DNA of 64,000 nucleotides from Dyella sp. OK004 (GTDB taxonomy: Bacteria; Pseudomonadota; Gammaproteobacteria; Xanthomonadales; Rhodanobacteraceae). Below the pieces are notes generated by a model. That model made no database searches and had not been told where the DNA came from. It saw only the letters and a list, made by a program, of their open reading frames with translations. Below are positions 11,157 to 19,149 of this stretch, one piece after another; within the stretch, counting starts at the first letter, position 1, and the number at the start of each line of letters is the position of its first letter. The stretch spans positions 434,001 through 498,000 of the forward strand of contig NZ_FOZI01000004.1 in the NCBI RefSeq assembly GCF_900114495.1, written 5' to 3'. The position numbers were made by a program, and so were the translations under genes.

Positions 11157-11999
11157 TCAGGCTGACGTGGAAATCTGGTCTTGCAGTTCCGCGAGCTGAC
11201 GTCGCAACGTTTCGTTCTCGGCGGTCAGCTCGATCACTCGCTGGCGCAACGCGTGAAGTTCACTTTCCTCCATCGTGCTCTGCGGAGGTGCAGCTTCATC
11301 GCGTGGTTTGCGCTTTGCCTCGCGTAGGCGCTTGGCAACTTGCTTGAGTTCGTCACCGCCGGCTTCCGCCGCAGCGCGCTGTTCTTCAACCGGCAAACTC
11401 GCCACGGCAGCCGCAGCGTTGATCGAAATTGTGCCGGCTTTCACCGCGGCCACCACTTCTTCCGCAGCCTGCTTGTGAATCTTTTCGATCATGCCGACCT
11501 GGCTGTTGCTGAGGCGGGCTTCACGCGCGATGGCGACGCGGCTGGGCAAGGGTTCCGGCTTGGGTGTGTCGATGGTGGCGGCAGTGACCGGAGCGGCGTC
11601 CTCATGCGTGTCGCCGGCGGCTTCCGTTGCGGCCTGTGCCGGTACCTGACTATCGACCTTGCGCGCACTGGTGCGCCGTGCCGCCAGGATTTCCCGCTTG
11701 CGCAGGGCCAGTACGCCGCGCTGGAAAGGAGAAACGCTGCGGCGGCCCAGGTGCTGGTCGATCATCCACAGATGGACATCGTCCATGGAGCGGAACTGAG
11801 TGTTCTGCATGGTCTGGAAGGGCAACTCATGCTTGCGGCAAACGCTGTAGCGGTGGTGGCCATCGACCAGCATGTCGCCCCATAGCACCAAGGCATCGCG
11901 GCAGCCCTCGGCCAGGATGCTCCGCTCCAGCGCTTCGTACTCCTCCGGCGTCATCGGGTCGATATAAGCCTTGAGTTCTTCATTGACGACAATGTCCAT
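11157..11999 (-). CDS. ParB/Srx-domain protein with C-terminal coiled coil
   Basis: A 280-residue protein. Residues 10-110 look like a ParB N-terminal nuclease/CTPase-like fold (LKAYIDPMTPEEYEALERSI, then LWGDMLVDGHHRYSVCRKH, where DGHHR stands in place of the ParB GERR/GHRR box). A charged Ala/Pro-rich linker follows, then a helix-turn-helix-like segment around VAIAREARLSNSQVGMIEKI, and a C-terminal coiled coil (ELHALRQRVIELTAENETLRRQL). No ParA partner is nearby, so this is probably not a partition protein but a plasmid/ICE-type ParB-like regulator retained in the chromosome. Confidence 0.7.
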   Translation of the reverse strand: MDIVVNEELKAYIDPMTPEEYEALERSILAEGCRDALVLWGDMLVDGHHRYSVCRKHELPFQTMQNTQFRSMDDVHLWMIDQHLGRRSVSPFQRGVLALRKREILAARRTSARKVDSQVPAQAATEAAGDTHEDAAPVTAATIDTPKPEPLPSRVAIAREARLSNSQVGMIEKIHKQAAEEVVAAVKAGTISINAAAAVASLPVEEQRAAAEAGGDELKQVAKRLREAKRKPRDEAAPPQSTMEESELHALRQRVIELTAENETLRRQLAELQDQISTSA

Positions 12000-12419
12000 G
12001 CACGCGAAAACCGGAGAGCGAAAAGGGGGCGCATTGTAGAGAGAGCGGGTCGACTTGACGACCGCTCGCGATGCTCAAGGCACGTTTTACCCGGCTGGCA
12101 TCCATCCACCATTTGCATGATTGACGCCCTTTCTGCGGGCGCGTAGCGTCGATCGGGTGTCCGAACGGTTTCGTCGGAACACCGGCATCTGATCCATCGA
12201 TGGCAAGCGTGCGCTGTGCAGCCTCCGCCCGAGCACCAGCGCCGCCATCGGAACTTCATGGAGCACGATGCCGCTCGTTGCCGCTGGTTGTCATGCCGCG
12301 GCGTCGGGATGGGCGGAGCAAGCCCGCCGCCTGGAATGGGAGCCCACATGCTGGGCGCTGATCGCGTGATCAGCAGTCAAGGACCCTGGACCACCTCAAC
12401 GTAGTGCGGAGGATATGTC
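12000..12419. other. Intergenic region without a recognisable gene
   Basis: 420 bp of GC-rich sequence upstream of both the ParB-like gene and the cupin gene. No convincing coding frame. The only structure noted is a dyad GCTGATC-GCGT-GATCAGC at 12358-12375, which could be an operator for the cupin gene starting 45 bp downstream. Confidence 0.5.
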
Positions 12420-12797
12420 ATGGCAATCGCAATGCATCGAAACGCGAAATGGGTGTTGATCGCGCTGGCGTGTGTCTGCGCCGGAACCGTGATGGCGCAG
12501 GATATGGCGACCGTAGCGCCGAAGAACACCAAGGTGCTCGTCGACAACGCGCAGGTAAGAGTGATGGAAGTGAATGTGAAGCCGGGCGAGACCATCGGCA
12601 TGCATTCCCATCCGGGTAGCGTCGTGTACTTCGTCACGTCGGGCAAGACCAAGACGACGCTGGCGGATGGAAAGGTGACCGAGACGGAACACAAGGCGGG
12701 AGAGGCCACGTGGAGCGAGCCGGTGACGCATAGCAACGAGAACGTGGGCACGACAGCCGCGAAGGTGGTCGTGGTGGAAGTGAAATCGGCTAAGTAG
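12420..12797 (+). CDS. Secreted small cupin-domain protein
   Basis: A 125-residue protein with a signal peptide (WVLIALACVCAGTVMAQ, cleavage near AQ-D) and a single cupin barrel. Cupin metal-ligand motif is partly visible: GETIGMHSHPGSVVYFV supplies two histidines, and the second motif ends in THSNEN. GGAGG lies 8 nt before ATG. Probably periplasmic. Function unknown; such proteins are often annotated cupin or cytoplasmic-protein homologs. Monocistronic in context. Confidence 0.8.
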   Translation: MAIAMHRNAKWVLIALACVCAGTVMAQDMATVAPKNTKVLVDNAQVRVMEVNVKPGETIGMHSHPGSVVYFVTSGKTKTTLADGKVTETEHKAGEATWSEPVTHSNENVGTTAAKVVVVEVKSAK

Positions 12798-12863
12798 TAG
12801 GGGTCAACAGTTTGAAGCCCTCGGCTATGCCAAGTGCTGTTGCATACGCGGAAGGGATGGGAG

Positions 12864-12934
12864 AACGGAGGTAGTTGAGCTAACTGGCCCCAGTCGATCG
12901 CATGAAGCGCTCTATGAGCTGGCTACCTCCGTTC
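12864..12934. repeat. 12-bp perfect inverted repeat, 47-nt spacer
   Basis: GAACGGAGGTAG at 12864-12875 is exactly inverted at 12923-12934 (CTACCTCCGTTC). It lies between the cupin stop and the GFA gene and could form a stem in either transcript. No T-run follows. Confidence 0.5.
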
Positions 12935-13000
12935 CAGTTGATGCACCATGGATAAGGCAGGAGCGATTCCCTGTTTCCCTGGCTTATTCTGAGGTGCTTC

Positions 13001-13405
13001 ATGTCCTCCCAAACAGCTTCCTGTTCCTGTGGGCAACTGCGCATTGAAGTCGAAGGCGAGCCGCAGGGGATCGGTGTTTGTCATTGCTTCGCCTGCCAGC
13101 GAAGGACGGGTAGTGTTTTTGCGGCCCTGGCCAGCTACGCCACGCCGTTCAAAGTCTCGGGTGTCGCCACCGAGTACGTTCGCATCGGTGATCAGGGCGC
13201 CAAGTTCATCTTCAGGTTCTGCCCCGTCTGCGGAACGACGGTCTTCCACACGGAAGAGGGCGACGACGAATCGGTAAGCGTCGCGGTAGGAGCCTTTTCC
13301 GACAGTGGTTTTCCGCCACCGCAAGTCTCCGTCTACGACAGCCGCAGGCATCCGTGGGTCTGCTTGCCGCCGGGTATAAAGACATTTGAGAAAGACCCGG
13401 TGTAA
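13001..13405 (+). CDS. GFA-family (CENP-V/GFA fold) zinc protein
   Basis: A 134-residue protein with the full zinc-ligand set of the glutathione-dependent formaldehyde-activating enzyme family: CSCGQL near residue 8, CHCFACQRRTG near residue 28, and CPVCGTTVF near residue 70. Members are small cytoplasmic proteins; despite the family name, formaldehyde-GSH activity is not established for most. Note that the class III dehydrogenase gene (frmA) is 16 kb away. The next gene overlaps or abuts on the same strand. Confidence 0.88.
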   Translation: MSSQTASCSCGQLRIEVEGEPQGIGVCHCFACQRRTGSVFAALASYATPFKVSGVATEYVRIGDQGAKFIFRFCPVCGTTVFHTEEGDDESVSVAVGAFSDSGFPPPQVSVYDSRRHPWVCLPPGIKTFEKDPV

Positions 13406-13490
13406 TCAGGCGCGCATCGAGCAGGGATCAGGAAGTGAGACGGCTCCGTCCTATGATGAATATGGTCGTTTTCAAGAAAGGACGCATGTC

Positions 13491-14225
13491 GTGACGCTCA
13501 AGGAAAAGCCCTACCTACAGAGCGCATCGTTCAGTAGCGATGCGGACATCGACCATCGCACTTATCCATACAGCATCCCGGCCGTAAGGGATCTGGCGAA
13601 GTTGAGCTTCCATCCAGATGTAACGTTCTTGGTGGGAGAGAACGGCACGGGGAAATCAACCGTGCTGGAAGGCATCGCGCTGGCGCTGGGCTTCAGTCCC
13701 GAAGGCGGCACCAAGAACTTCCAACTGTCCACGACAACGTCCACGTCCGAACTGCATCGCGCCTTGCGCCTCCGGCGTGGCTTCCGTCGTCCCAAGGACG
13801 GCTACTTCCTGCGCGCAGAAAGCTTCTTCAATGTGGCTACCTACATGGACGAGGTCGGCTATCTGGATGGCTACGGCGGCAAGTCGCTGCACCAGAGGTC
13901 ACATGGTGAGGCCTTCATGTCCCTGCTTACGCACAAGTTCCAGGGGAAAGGGCTTTACCTTTTGGACGAGCCCGAGGCGGCTCTCTCCCCTGCTCGCCAG
14001 TTGGCCGCACTCTCCGCCATCCATCAGCTGGTGCAGGACGACTCCCAGTTCATCATCGCCACCCATTCGCCCATCCTGCTGGCCTACCCGAACGCGCAGA
14101 TCTGGCAGTTCGATCCCGATGGCATTTCGGAAGTGGCATACGAGGACACCGATAGCTTCGCGGTGTCGCGCGATTTTCTGAACAACTATCCGCGGCGGAT
14201 CGAGCAGCTGCTGTCTGATCTCTAG
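13491..14225 (+). CDS. AAA-family ATPase (COG3910-like predicted ATPase)
   Basis: About 244 residues when started at GTG 13491, which has AGAAAGGA 6-10 nt upstream; a longer in-frame ATG at 13386 overlaps the preceding gene and is less likely. Walker A is GENGTGKST, Walker B is LYLLDEPEAAL, and a switch histidine is present in IIATHSP. The structure is ABC-ATPase-like with an SHGEA signature in place of LSGGQ, like RecF/SMC-related soluble ATPases of the OLD/AAA_21 group. Biological role unknown; it follows the GFA gene on the same strand. Confidence 0.85.
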   Translation: MTLKEKPYLQSASFSSDADIDHRTYPYSIPAVRDLAKLSFHPDVTFLVGENGTGKSTVLEGIALALGFSPEGGTKNFQLSTTTSTSELHRALRLRRGFRRPKDGYFLRAESFFNVATYMDEVGYLDGYGGKSLHQRSHGEAFMSLLTHKFQGKGLYLLDEPEAALSPARQLAALSAIHQLVQDDSQFIIATHSPILLAYPNAQIWQFDPDGISEVAYEDTDSFAVSRDFLNNYPRRIEQLLSDL

Positions 14226-14286
14226 TTCGGCCTTCAAGGCGTCCTTTTCGACCCCTGACTTGTGGCCTTTGCATCGCTGCAAATGT

Positions 14287-14307
14287 CATGTATACACTGT
14301 ATACATG
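14287..14307. promoter_or_regulatory. Perfect palindromic operator overlapping the TetR start codon
   Basis: Arms CATGTATACA and TGTATACATG around one central C form a perfect 21-bp dyad. The last three bases are the likely ATG of the downstream TetR gene, so a repressor bound here would block both transcription and the start region. The GTATAC core resembles known TetR-family half-sites. Autoregulation is inferred. Confidence 0.75.
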
Positions 14308-14886
14308 ACTCGCCTGACGACCGCCGAGAAGATCCTTCGTGCCGCGCATCGATTATTCGATAGCGACGGCGCCGAAGCCGTAACCATGCGCCGCGTAGCC
14401 GACGCGGTGGGCATTACGCCCATGGCGATCTATCGTCATTTCCCCAATCGCGATGCTTTGCTGAAGCGGCTCTCCGACGACAGCTTCAATGCCGTCGCGC
14501 ACGAATGGAAGGCGCGCACGCGCAGTCCTGATCTGCTCAAACGGCTGATGGCGCTGGCAGATCCTTATCTCGATTACGCGCTGACGCATCCGCATCTGTT
14601 TGATCACGCCTTTTCGGTGCGCCGCGACGATGCGCGGCGCTATCCCGAAGATTTCCGCGCCGGCCTCTCACCCACGTTCAACGTGGTGGTCGACGCGATC
14701 ATCGAAGGCATGGCCAAGGGTGTGCTGAAGCAGGACGACCCGCACGACGTAGCCATGGCGATATGGGCGCAACAGCACGGCCTGGTCGCCCTCTACCGCG
14801 CCGGACGCTTCACCTATGACGAGGCGCAGTTCCGCGCCTTCTACAAACAATCGCTGGGGAGATTGATCGATGGCATCAAAGCCTGA
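14305..14886 (+). CDS. TetR/AcrR-family regulator
   Basis: A 193-residue repressor when started at ATG 14305. The N-terminal helix-turn-helix is clear (AEKILRAAHRLFDSDGAEAVTM, then VADAVGITPMAIYRHF at about residues 31-46). The C-terminal helical domain should bind an effector. An upstream in-frame start at 14260 would add a Cys/His-rich tail inside the palindrome and is less likely. No Shine-Dalgarno is seen before 14305, so the mRNA may be leaderless or short-leadered. Its end overlaps the next gene by 17 nt, suggesting a two-gene operon with the Lnt-like protein. Confidence 0.9.
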   Translation: MTRLTTAEKILRAAHRLFDSDGAEAVTMRRVADAVGITPMAIYRHFPNRDALLKRLSDDSFNAVAHEWKARTRSPDLLKRLMALADPYLDYALTHPHLFDHAFSVRRDDARRYPEDFRAGLSPTFNVVVDAIIEGMAKGVLKQDDPHDVAMAIWAQQHGLVALYRAGRFTYDEAQFRAFYKQSLGRLIDGIKA

Positions 14887-16285
14887 AGGTTTCGCGCTGC
14901 CGGTCTGGCTGACAGCGACGGCATTGTCCGCGCTGGGCTGGTGGTTTGGCAGTGGATTACAGCCGGTGTGGTGGTTGACCTGGCTCGCGCCGCTGCCCGT
15001 GCTGTGGCTCGCGCCACGGGTCCGCGCACCCTGGGCGGCGTTGGCTGCTTTTGCGGCGTACACGCTCGGCGGGCTCAATCTGTGGACTTATGCGCATACG
15101 TACATCGGTCTACCTATCCCGGTGATCGCTGTTTTCATCAGCGTACCCAGCCTCATACTGATGCTATGCGTTCTGTTGTACAGGCGGCTCTTGCTACGCG
15201 GTCGTGCGCTCGCGGCGGCGTTGTCAGTACCGACGGTGTGGGTTGCCGCTGAATACATCTACAGCCTGCTTTCGCCGCACGGCACGTTCTTCAACATCAG
15301 TTACACGCAGATGGACGCGCTGGCGATCATCCAGCTCGCTGCCGTCACGGGCATCTGGGGTGTCGGTTTCCTCGTTCTGCTCTTTCCCGCAGCGTTGGGT
15401 GTACTGACTACGCCGAAGATCGCCAGGCACAGCCGCGCATGGGTGGCCGCCATCGCCGTGTTACTCATCGCGGGTACCGCTGCTTATGGCGCCTGGCGGT
15501 TGCAGGCGCCGGCCACTACCACGGTACGCGCGGGGCTGGTGTCGTTGGGACACGGGCAGCCCGCGTTGAGCGAGCCCAAGGGGCAGGCGGTGGAGGCGCG
15601 TTACGTAGAGGCGTTAAACCGTCTGGCAAGTGCAGGCGCACGGGTTGTGTTGATCCCCGAAACCTCGTTTTCGACGGCTGATGCCACCATCCCAGCATTC
15701 GCGGAGCTGGCGAAGCAGCGTGATCTGACCGTGGGTACTGGTGTCGATTTCAAAGGCGATCCGCAAGGTCGGCGCAACATGCTGATGGTGTTCCAGCCGG
15801 GTGCCATGTCGCCGGCAACGTATAGCAAACACCATCTGCTCATCGGCCTGGAGGACTACACACCGGGCGACAGTTACACCGTGCTGGAGGGATCACCGCG
15901 AACCGGGCTGGCCATCTGCAAGGACCTGGATTTCCACGACACCGGCAGCGCCTATGCCACGCGCCATGCACAGTTGCTCCTGGTGCCGGCCTCGGATTTC
16001 ACCGTCGATGGCTGGCTGCACAGCCGCATGGCGATCATGCGCGGCGTGGAAAGCGGTTTCGCCATGGCGCGCGCCGCCCGCTCCGGCCGTCTTACGCTGA
16101 GCGATGACCGTGGCCGCGTAGTTGCCGAGGCATCCAGTGAAAAACAGGACGCCGAACTAGTGGGCGATCTGCCGCTACGTGAAACGCAAACGCTGTATGC
16201 CCGCTGGGGTGACTGGTTCGCGTGGCTGGATCTGATCGCCCTGGGCGGATGGTTGCTGCTGGCCTATTTGCCGCACCGTCGGTAG
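14870..16285 (+). CDS. Apolipoprotein N-acyltransferase-like (nitrilase-superfamily) membrane protein
   Basis: A 471-residue protein with about six N-terminal membrane helices, a periplasmic carbon-nitrogen hydrolase domain from about residue 215, and a final membrane helix, the architecture of Lnt. The candidate catalytic triad is Glu264 (IPETSF), Lys320 (YSKHHLLIG) and Cys350 (LAICKDLDF). It is somewhat shorter than typical Lnt (about 510 residues) and is operon-linked to a TetR repressor instead of the housekeeping corC/lnt context, so it may be a paralog with a special acyl acceptor. Expected location is the inner membrane. Confidence 0.82.
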   Translation: MASKPEGFALPVWLTATALSALGWWFGSGLQPVWWLTWLAPLPVLWLAPRVRAPWAALAAFAAYTLGGLNLWTYAHTYIGLPIPVIAVFISVPSLILMLCVLLYRRLLLRGRALAAALSVPTVWVAAEYIYSLLSPHGTFFNISYTQMDALAIIQLAAVTGIWGVGFLVLLFPAALGVLTTPKIARHSRAWVAAIAVLLIAGTAAYGAWRLQAPATTTVRAGLVSLGHGQPALSEPKGQAVEARYVEALNRLASAGARVVLIPETSFSTADATIPAFAELAKQRDLTVGTGVDFKGDPQGRRNMLMVFQPGAMSPATYSKHHLLIGLEDYTPGDSYTVLEGSPRTGLAICKDLDFHDTGSAYATRHAQLLLVPASDFTVDGWLHSRMAIMRGVESGFAMARAARSGRLTLSDDRGRVVAEASSEKQDAELVGDLPLRETQTLYARWGDWFAWLDLIALGGWLLLAYLPHRR

Positions 16286-16340
16286 ATCTGGCGCCATGGC
16301 GGCTACCCTGGACATTCCACTTTGCTCTAACGGTAGTCGC

Positions 16341-16703
16341 ATGCCTCATCTCTTTTCGTATGGAACGCTTCAGCAGGAAGGCGTGCAGATATCGACTTTC
16401 GGCAGGCTCCTTGCCGGCACGCCCGATCGCTTGCGCGGGTTTCGGCAATCCCTGGTGGAGATCGACGATCCCGAGGTGGTGCGAACCAGCGGTATGACGC
16501 ACCACCCCATTGTGATGTTCACCGGAATCGATGCCGATGAAGTTAGCGGTGTCGTTTTTGAGATCACGGGTGACGAGCTGATGCGTGCGGACACCTATGA
16601 AGTGTCCGCCTATATCCGTGTGCGGGTAACGCTAGCTTCCGGCATTTCTGCATGGGCCTATGTCGACGCCCGTTTTGCGCCGCCGGAAGCATTTCATCAA
16701 TAG
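16341..16703 (+). CDS. Gamma-glutamylcyclotransferase-like (AIG2/GGCT) protein
   Basis: About 120 residues when started at ATG 16341, giving the family-typical N-terminus LFSYGTLQ, the substrate-binding signature of the GGCT/AIG2 fold. The conserved acidic residue is probably in ITGDELMRADTYE. An upstream in-frame ATG at 16296 adds 15 atypical residues. Family members cyclise gamma-glutamyl amines to 5-oxoproline or have unknown activity. Cytoplasmic. It lies downstream of the Lnt-like gene. Confidence 0.85.
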   Translation: MPHLFSYGTLQQEGVQISTFGRLLAGTPDRLRGFRQSLVEIDDPEVVRTSGMTHHPIVMFTGIDADEVSGVVFEITGDELMRADTYEVSAYIRVRVTLASGISAWAYVDARFAPPEAFHQ

Positions 16704-16729
16704 GAATGCGGATAAGCCGCGCCTATCGG

Positions 16730-17707
16730 TCAATCGAAGTAGCCCGACTTGTCCACAAAGGTTTTCACGGCTTTCTTGTCGGCAAAGTCCAGCTCGATCA
16801 TCTGTTTGATCGCCGCATGCTTATCAGGTGCCTGCTGGTAATACGCCTGGCTGATGGCGTAGCCCACGTAGTAACCGAGGTCGCGCACACCGAATGGGTT
16901 ATTGGTGTTGTTGTAGAGCCAGCCGCTGGTGTCTTCATCCTCCATGTCCTTGACGAAGGCGGCCTTGATGGCGCTGTCGTTCTTCGGGCCGTACTCGATG
17001 TAGGGCAGCTGCGGCTTGCGGCCGGTGACCTGTTCCGCAACGAAATCGGCTACGCCTTCGTATACGGCCTGGCCCAGCAGGTTCTGGCCCGGGCCGCGTT
17101 CCTGCGTATGCACGAACTCATGCACGGTCAACAGCACCATGTTGTCGAAAGGGCGGCTGCGGAAATAGCCGGTCAGCCAGGTCTGCATCTTTGGTGGCAT
17201 TTCGGAGATGTCGACGCTTTCGTCGCCGGTAGCCAGCTCGGCACCGATGAGGACTTTGTCGCCTTGCGTCGTGCCGCCTGACTTCAGCGCGCCGATCGCG
17301 AAATAGATGCTGGCGGGCCGCAGCTCCGGGTAGATCGCCTGAAATTTGCGCAGCTCCGGCTCCAGTGACGCGATAGCCGATGGCGCGCGCAGAGTGTGCG
17401 ACCGAATGGATGCCCAATAACGTGGGTAGGTGCGAATGGCATCCACATAGGACTGGGCAGTGTAGTTCTTGGCTTGCATAAAGGCCTGCAACCCCGGTGT
17501 GCCGCGGTCGATATACAGGCGCTGCAGGATGGCGCGCTGCTGGGCCGGGTCATCCACTTTGACGGCCGCGTCATAGGCTTCCCAGAAATGCCCGATGTCC
17601 AATGAGGACACGGTCGGACGGTAAGTCGCTTCCGCGGCAGCGGCGATGGTCATAGGCGAAAGCAGGCAAAAGGCCACCGTAGTGGCAAACAGGCGCATGA
17701 ATGTCAT
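16730..17707 (-). CDS. Secreted HExxH zinc metallopeptidase (DUF2268-like)
   Basis: About 325 residues. Start taken at ATG 17707, with AAAGGGG at good spacing and a signal peptide right after (FATTVAFCLLSPMTIAAAA); an upstream in-frame start at 17734 adds nine residues. The zinc motif HEFVH is followed about 20 residues later by YEGVADFVAE, whose glutamate is a plausible third ligand, as in DUF2268-type predicted Zn proteases. The rest is helical. Periplasmic or secreted; substrate unknown. Divergent from the small Cys-rich gene at 17839. Confidence 0.75.
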   Translation of the reverse strand: MTFMRLFATTVAFCLLSPMTIAAAAEATYRPTVSSLDIGHFWEAYDAAVKVDDPAQQRAILQRLYIDRGTPGLQAFMQAKNYTAQSYVDAIRTYPRYWASIRSHTLRAPSAIASLEPELRKFQAIYPELRPASIYFAIGALKSGGTTQGDKVLIGAELATGDESVDISEMPPKMQTWLTGYFRSRPFDNMVLLTVHEFVHTQERGPGQNLLGQAVYEGVADFVAEQVTGRKPQLPYIEYGPKNDSAIKAAFVKDMEDEDTSGWLYNNTNNPFGVRDLGYYVGYAISQAYYQQAPDKHAAIKQMIELDFADKKAVKTFVDKSGYFD

Positions 17708-17838
17708 ATCGAAATCCCCTTTCTGAGTGGACATGCCGTAGCGCGGTCTATCCGGCCTTGGATGCCCCGGATCGGGATTGGGTTTACATGGCTCGGCCGG
17801 TTGTTGGGGCAGGGCGGGGCTATGGGTAAGATGGGCGC

Positions 17839-18066
17839 ATGCCGAACGAGCTCATGCTGGAAAGCACGCTGACCTGTCCGCATTGCGGCTTTCAAGCGGT
17901 CGAAACCATGCCGGTCAATGCCTGCCAGTTCTTTTACGACTGCAAGGGATGCGGCGAATTGTTGCGGCCGGAACCTGGCGACTGTTGCGTGTTCTGTTCA
18001 TACGGCAGCGTGCCGTGTCCACCGATTCAGCAGCAAACGTCCTGCCGCGCGAAGCACCCGACATGA
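17839..18066 (+). CDS. GDCCVxC domain-containing small protein
   Basis: A 75-residue Cys-rich protein. It has CPHCG near residue 13, CKGCGELL near residue 35, and the diagnostic GDCCVFCSYG near residue 47, plus a further CPP. This matches the GDCCVxC family, thought to bind a heavy metal. Likely cytoplasmic. The start ATG is followed by a normal small-protein frame. A second small gene follows 37 nt later on the same strand. Confidence 0.82.
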   Translation: MPNELMLESTLTCPHCGFQAVETMPVNACQFFYDCKGCGELLRPEPGDCCVFCSYGSVPCPPIQQQTSCRAKHPT

Positions 18067-18103
18067 TGCGCGGCAAAACGATTCCCTTTCCAAGGATTCA
18101 CTG

Positions 18104-18289
18104 ATGAGCAATCCATCCAAGACAGGTGCCGAAGAAGGGCAGGGTGCGGGGCCGACATCGGCCGTGCCGCACATGGGCTCGCATCATTCGCCGGCAGAGC
18201 GGTTGATCGACAGCCTCGATATCGCGGAGAGCGATGAGGTGCAGCATGAGTCGGCGTTGCGCGATTCGGCGTTGCGGGCACCTAAGTAG
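18104..18289 (+). CDS. Small hypothetical protein (61 residues)
   Basis: ATG 18104 is preceded by AAGGA at suitable distance. The product is hydrophilic and acidic with no membrane segment or recognised motif (HHSPAERLIDSLDIAESDE is its most ordered-looking part). It directly follows the GDCCVxC gene and may be in one operon. A conserved family could not be recognised; the gene call rests on the ribosome binding site and context. Confidence 0.5.
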   Translation: MSNPSKTGAEEGQGAGPTSAVPHMGSHHSPAERLIDSLDIAESDEVQHESALRDSALRAPK

Positions 18290-18324
18290 GGCGTGCCAGC
18301 CGGATCGGTGTTGAGCCGAACGGG

Positions 18325-19035
18325 TCAGAACCGATCGGTACTTGCCAGATAACGCCATTGTCCGGGCGGCAGGCGCGACATCGGGATGCGGCCGATGCGG
18401 ATGCGCTTGATCGCCAGCACCTTCAGTCCGACCGCATGGCACATGCGCTCGATCATGGCGGGCGAGATCCGCTTCAAAGCGAACCGAAGGTTGTTCTCGT
18501 TCTGCCAGCTCACCTTGATCGGTGGCAGCGCGTAGTTGTCAAAGCTGAGTCCGTGATTGAGCAAAGCCAGCCCGTTCGGCGCGAGCGTGCCGGTCACTTC
18601 GACAACCACTTCTTGCTCAATGCGATCGAAGTACTCTTCAAGATTGCGCTTCACCCGCCAATCCTGCGTAAACACCAGCAGGCCGCTGGCGTGATCGGGT
18701 AGCGGCAAAGGCGATTCCAGCCGGGCAAAGTGACGTTTCAGAAGGCGCACGCCGGAAGCGTCGTCCTCCGCGTGGCTCGCCATGCTGATCAGGGCACGCG
18801 CCTGATCAGCGGTAATGCCGGCTGGTTTATGCAGCACGAGCGTGGCGGGTTCGGCAGGCACCAGCTCCGCATGCGGGTCGATCTCGACGCGCTGGTCCGT
18901 CACCTTGAACTGAGGTTCTTCCACCGTCTCGCCATCCACCCGCACCCAGCCGCCTTCGATGTACATCTCGGCTTCGCGCCGCGAGCACTGGGTCATTTCG
19001 GCGACGCGTTTGGCGAGGCGGACAGGTTCGGTCAT
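18325..19035 (-). CDS. RNA pseudouridine synthase, RsuA/RluF family
   Basis: A 236-residue enzyme from ATG 19035 (an in-frame ATG at 19077 would add 14 residues). It has an N-terminal S4 RNA-binding domain (VRLAKRVAEMTQCSRREAEMYI), then the catalytic domain with LVLHKPAGIT and the Asp-containing segment LPLPDHASGLLVFTQD, where family members usually read GRLDxxSxGLLL. The C-terminus (LKRIRIGRIPMSRL) fits RluF/RsuA. It modifies rRNA uridines in the cytoplasm; the exact site is unclear. No strong Shine-Dalgarno precedes either candidate start. Confidence 0.88.
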   Translation of the reverse strand: MTEPVRLAKRVAEMTQCSRREAEMYIEGGWVRVDGETVEEPQFKVTDQRVEIDPHAELVPAEPATLVLHKPAGITADQARALISMASHAEDDASGVRLLKRHFARLESPLPLPDHASGLLVFTQDWRVKRNLEEYFDRIEQEVVVEVTGTLAPNGLALLNHGLSFDNYALPPIKVSWQNENNLRFALKRISPAMIERMCHAVGLKVLAIKRIRIGRIPMSRLPPGQWRYLASTDRF

Positions 19036-19149
19036 CGACGTGGCCAGAAGGAGGGATGCGGGCATTGTATGCGGCATGGCGGAGGCCGCAGGCGAATTCC
19101 GAAGAGATCGCCTGCGGCTAGCGGCTGCGCCGAGAGCTTGAACAGGCTC

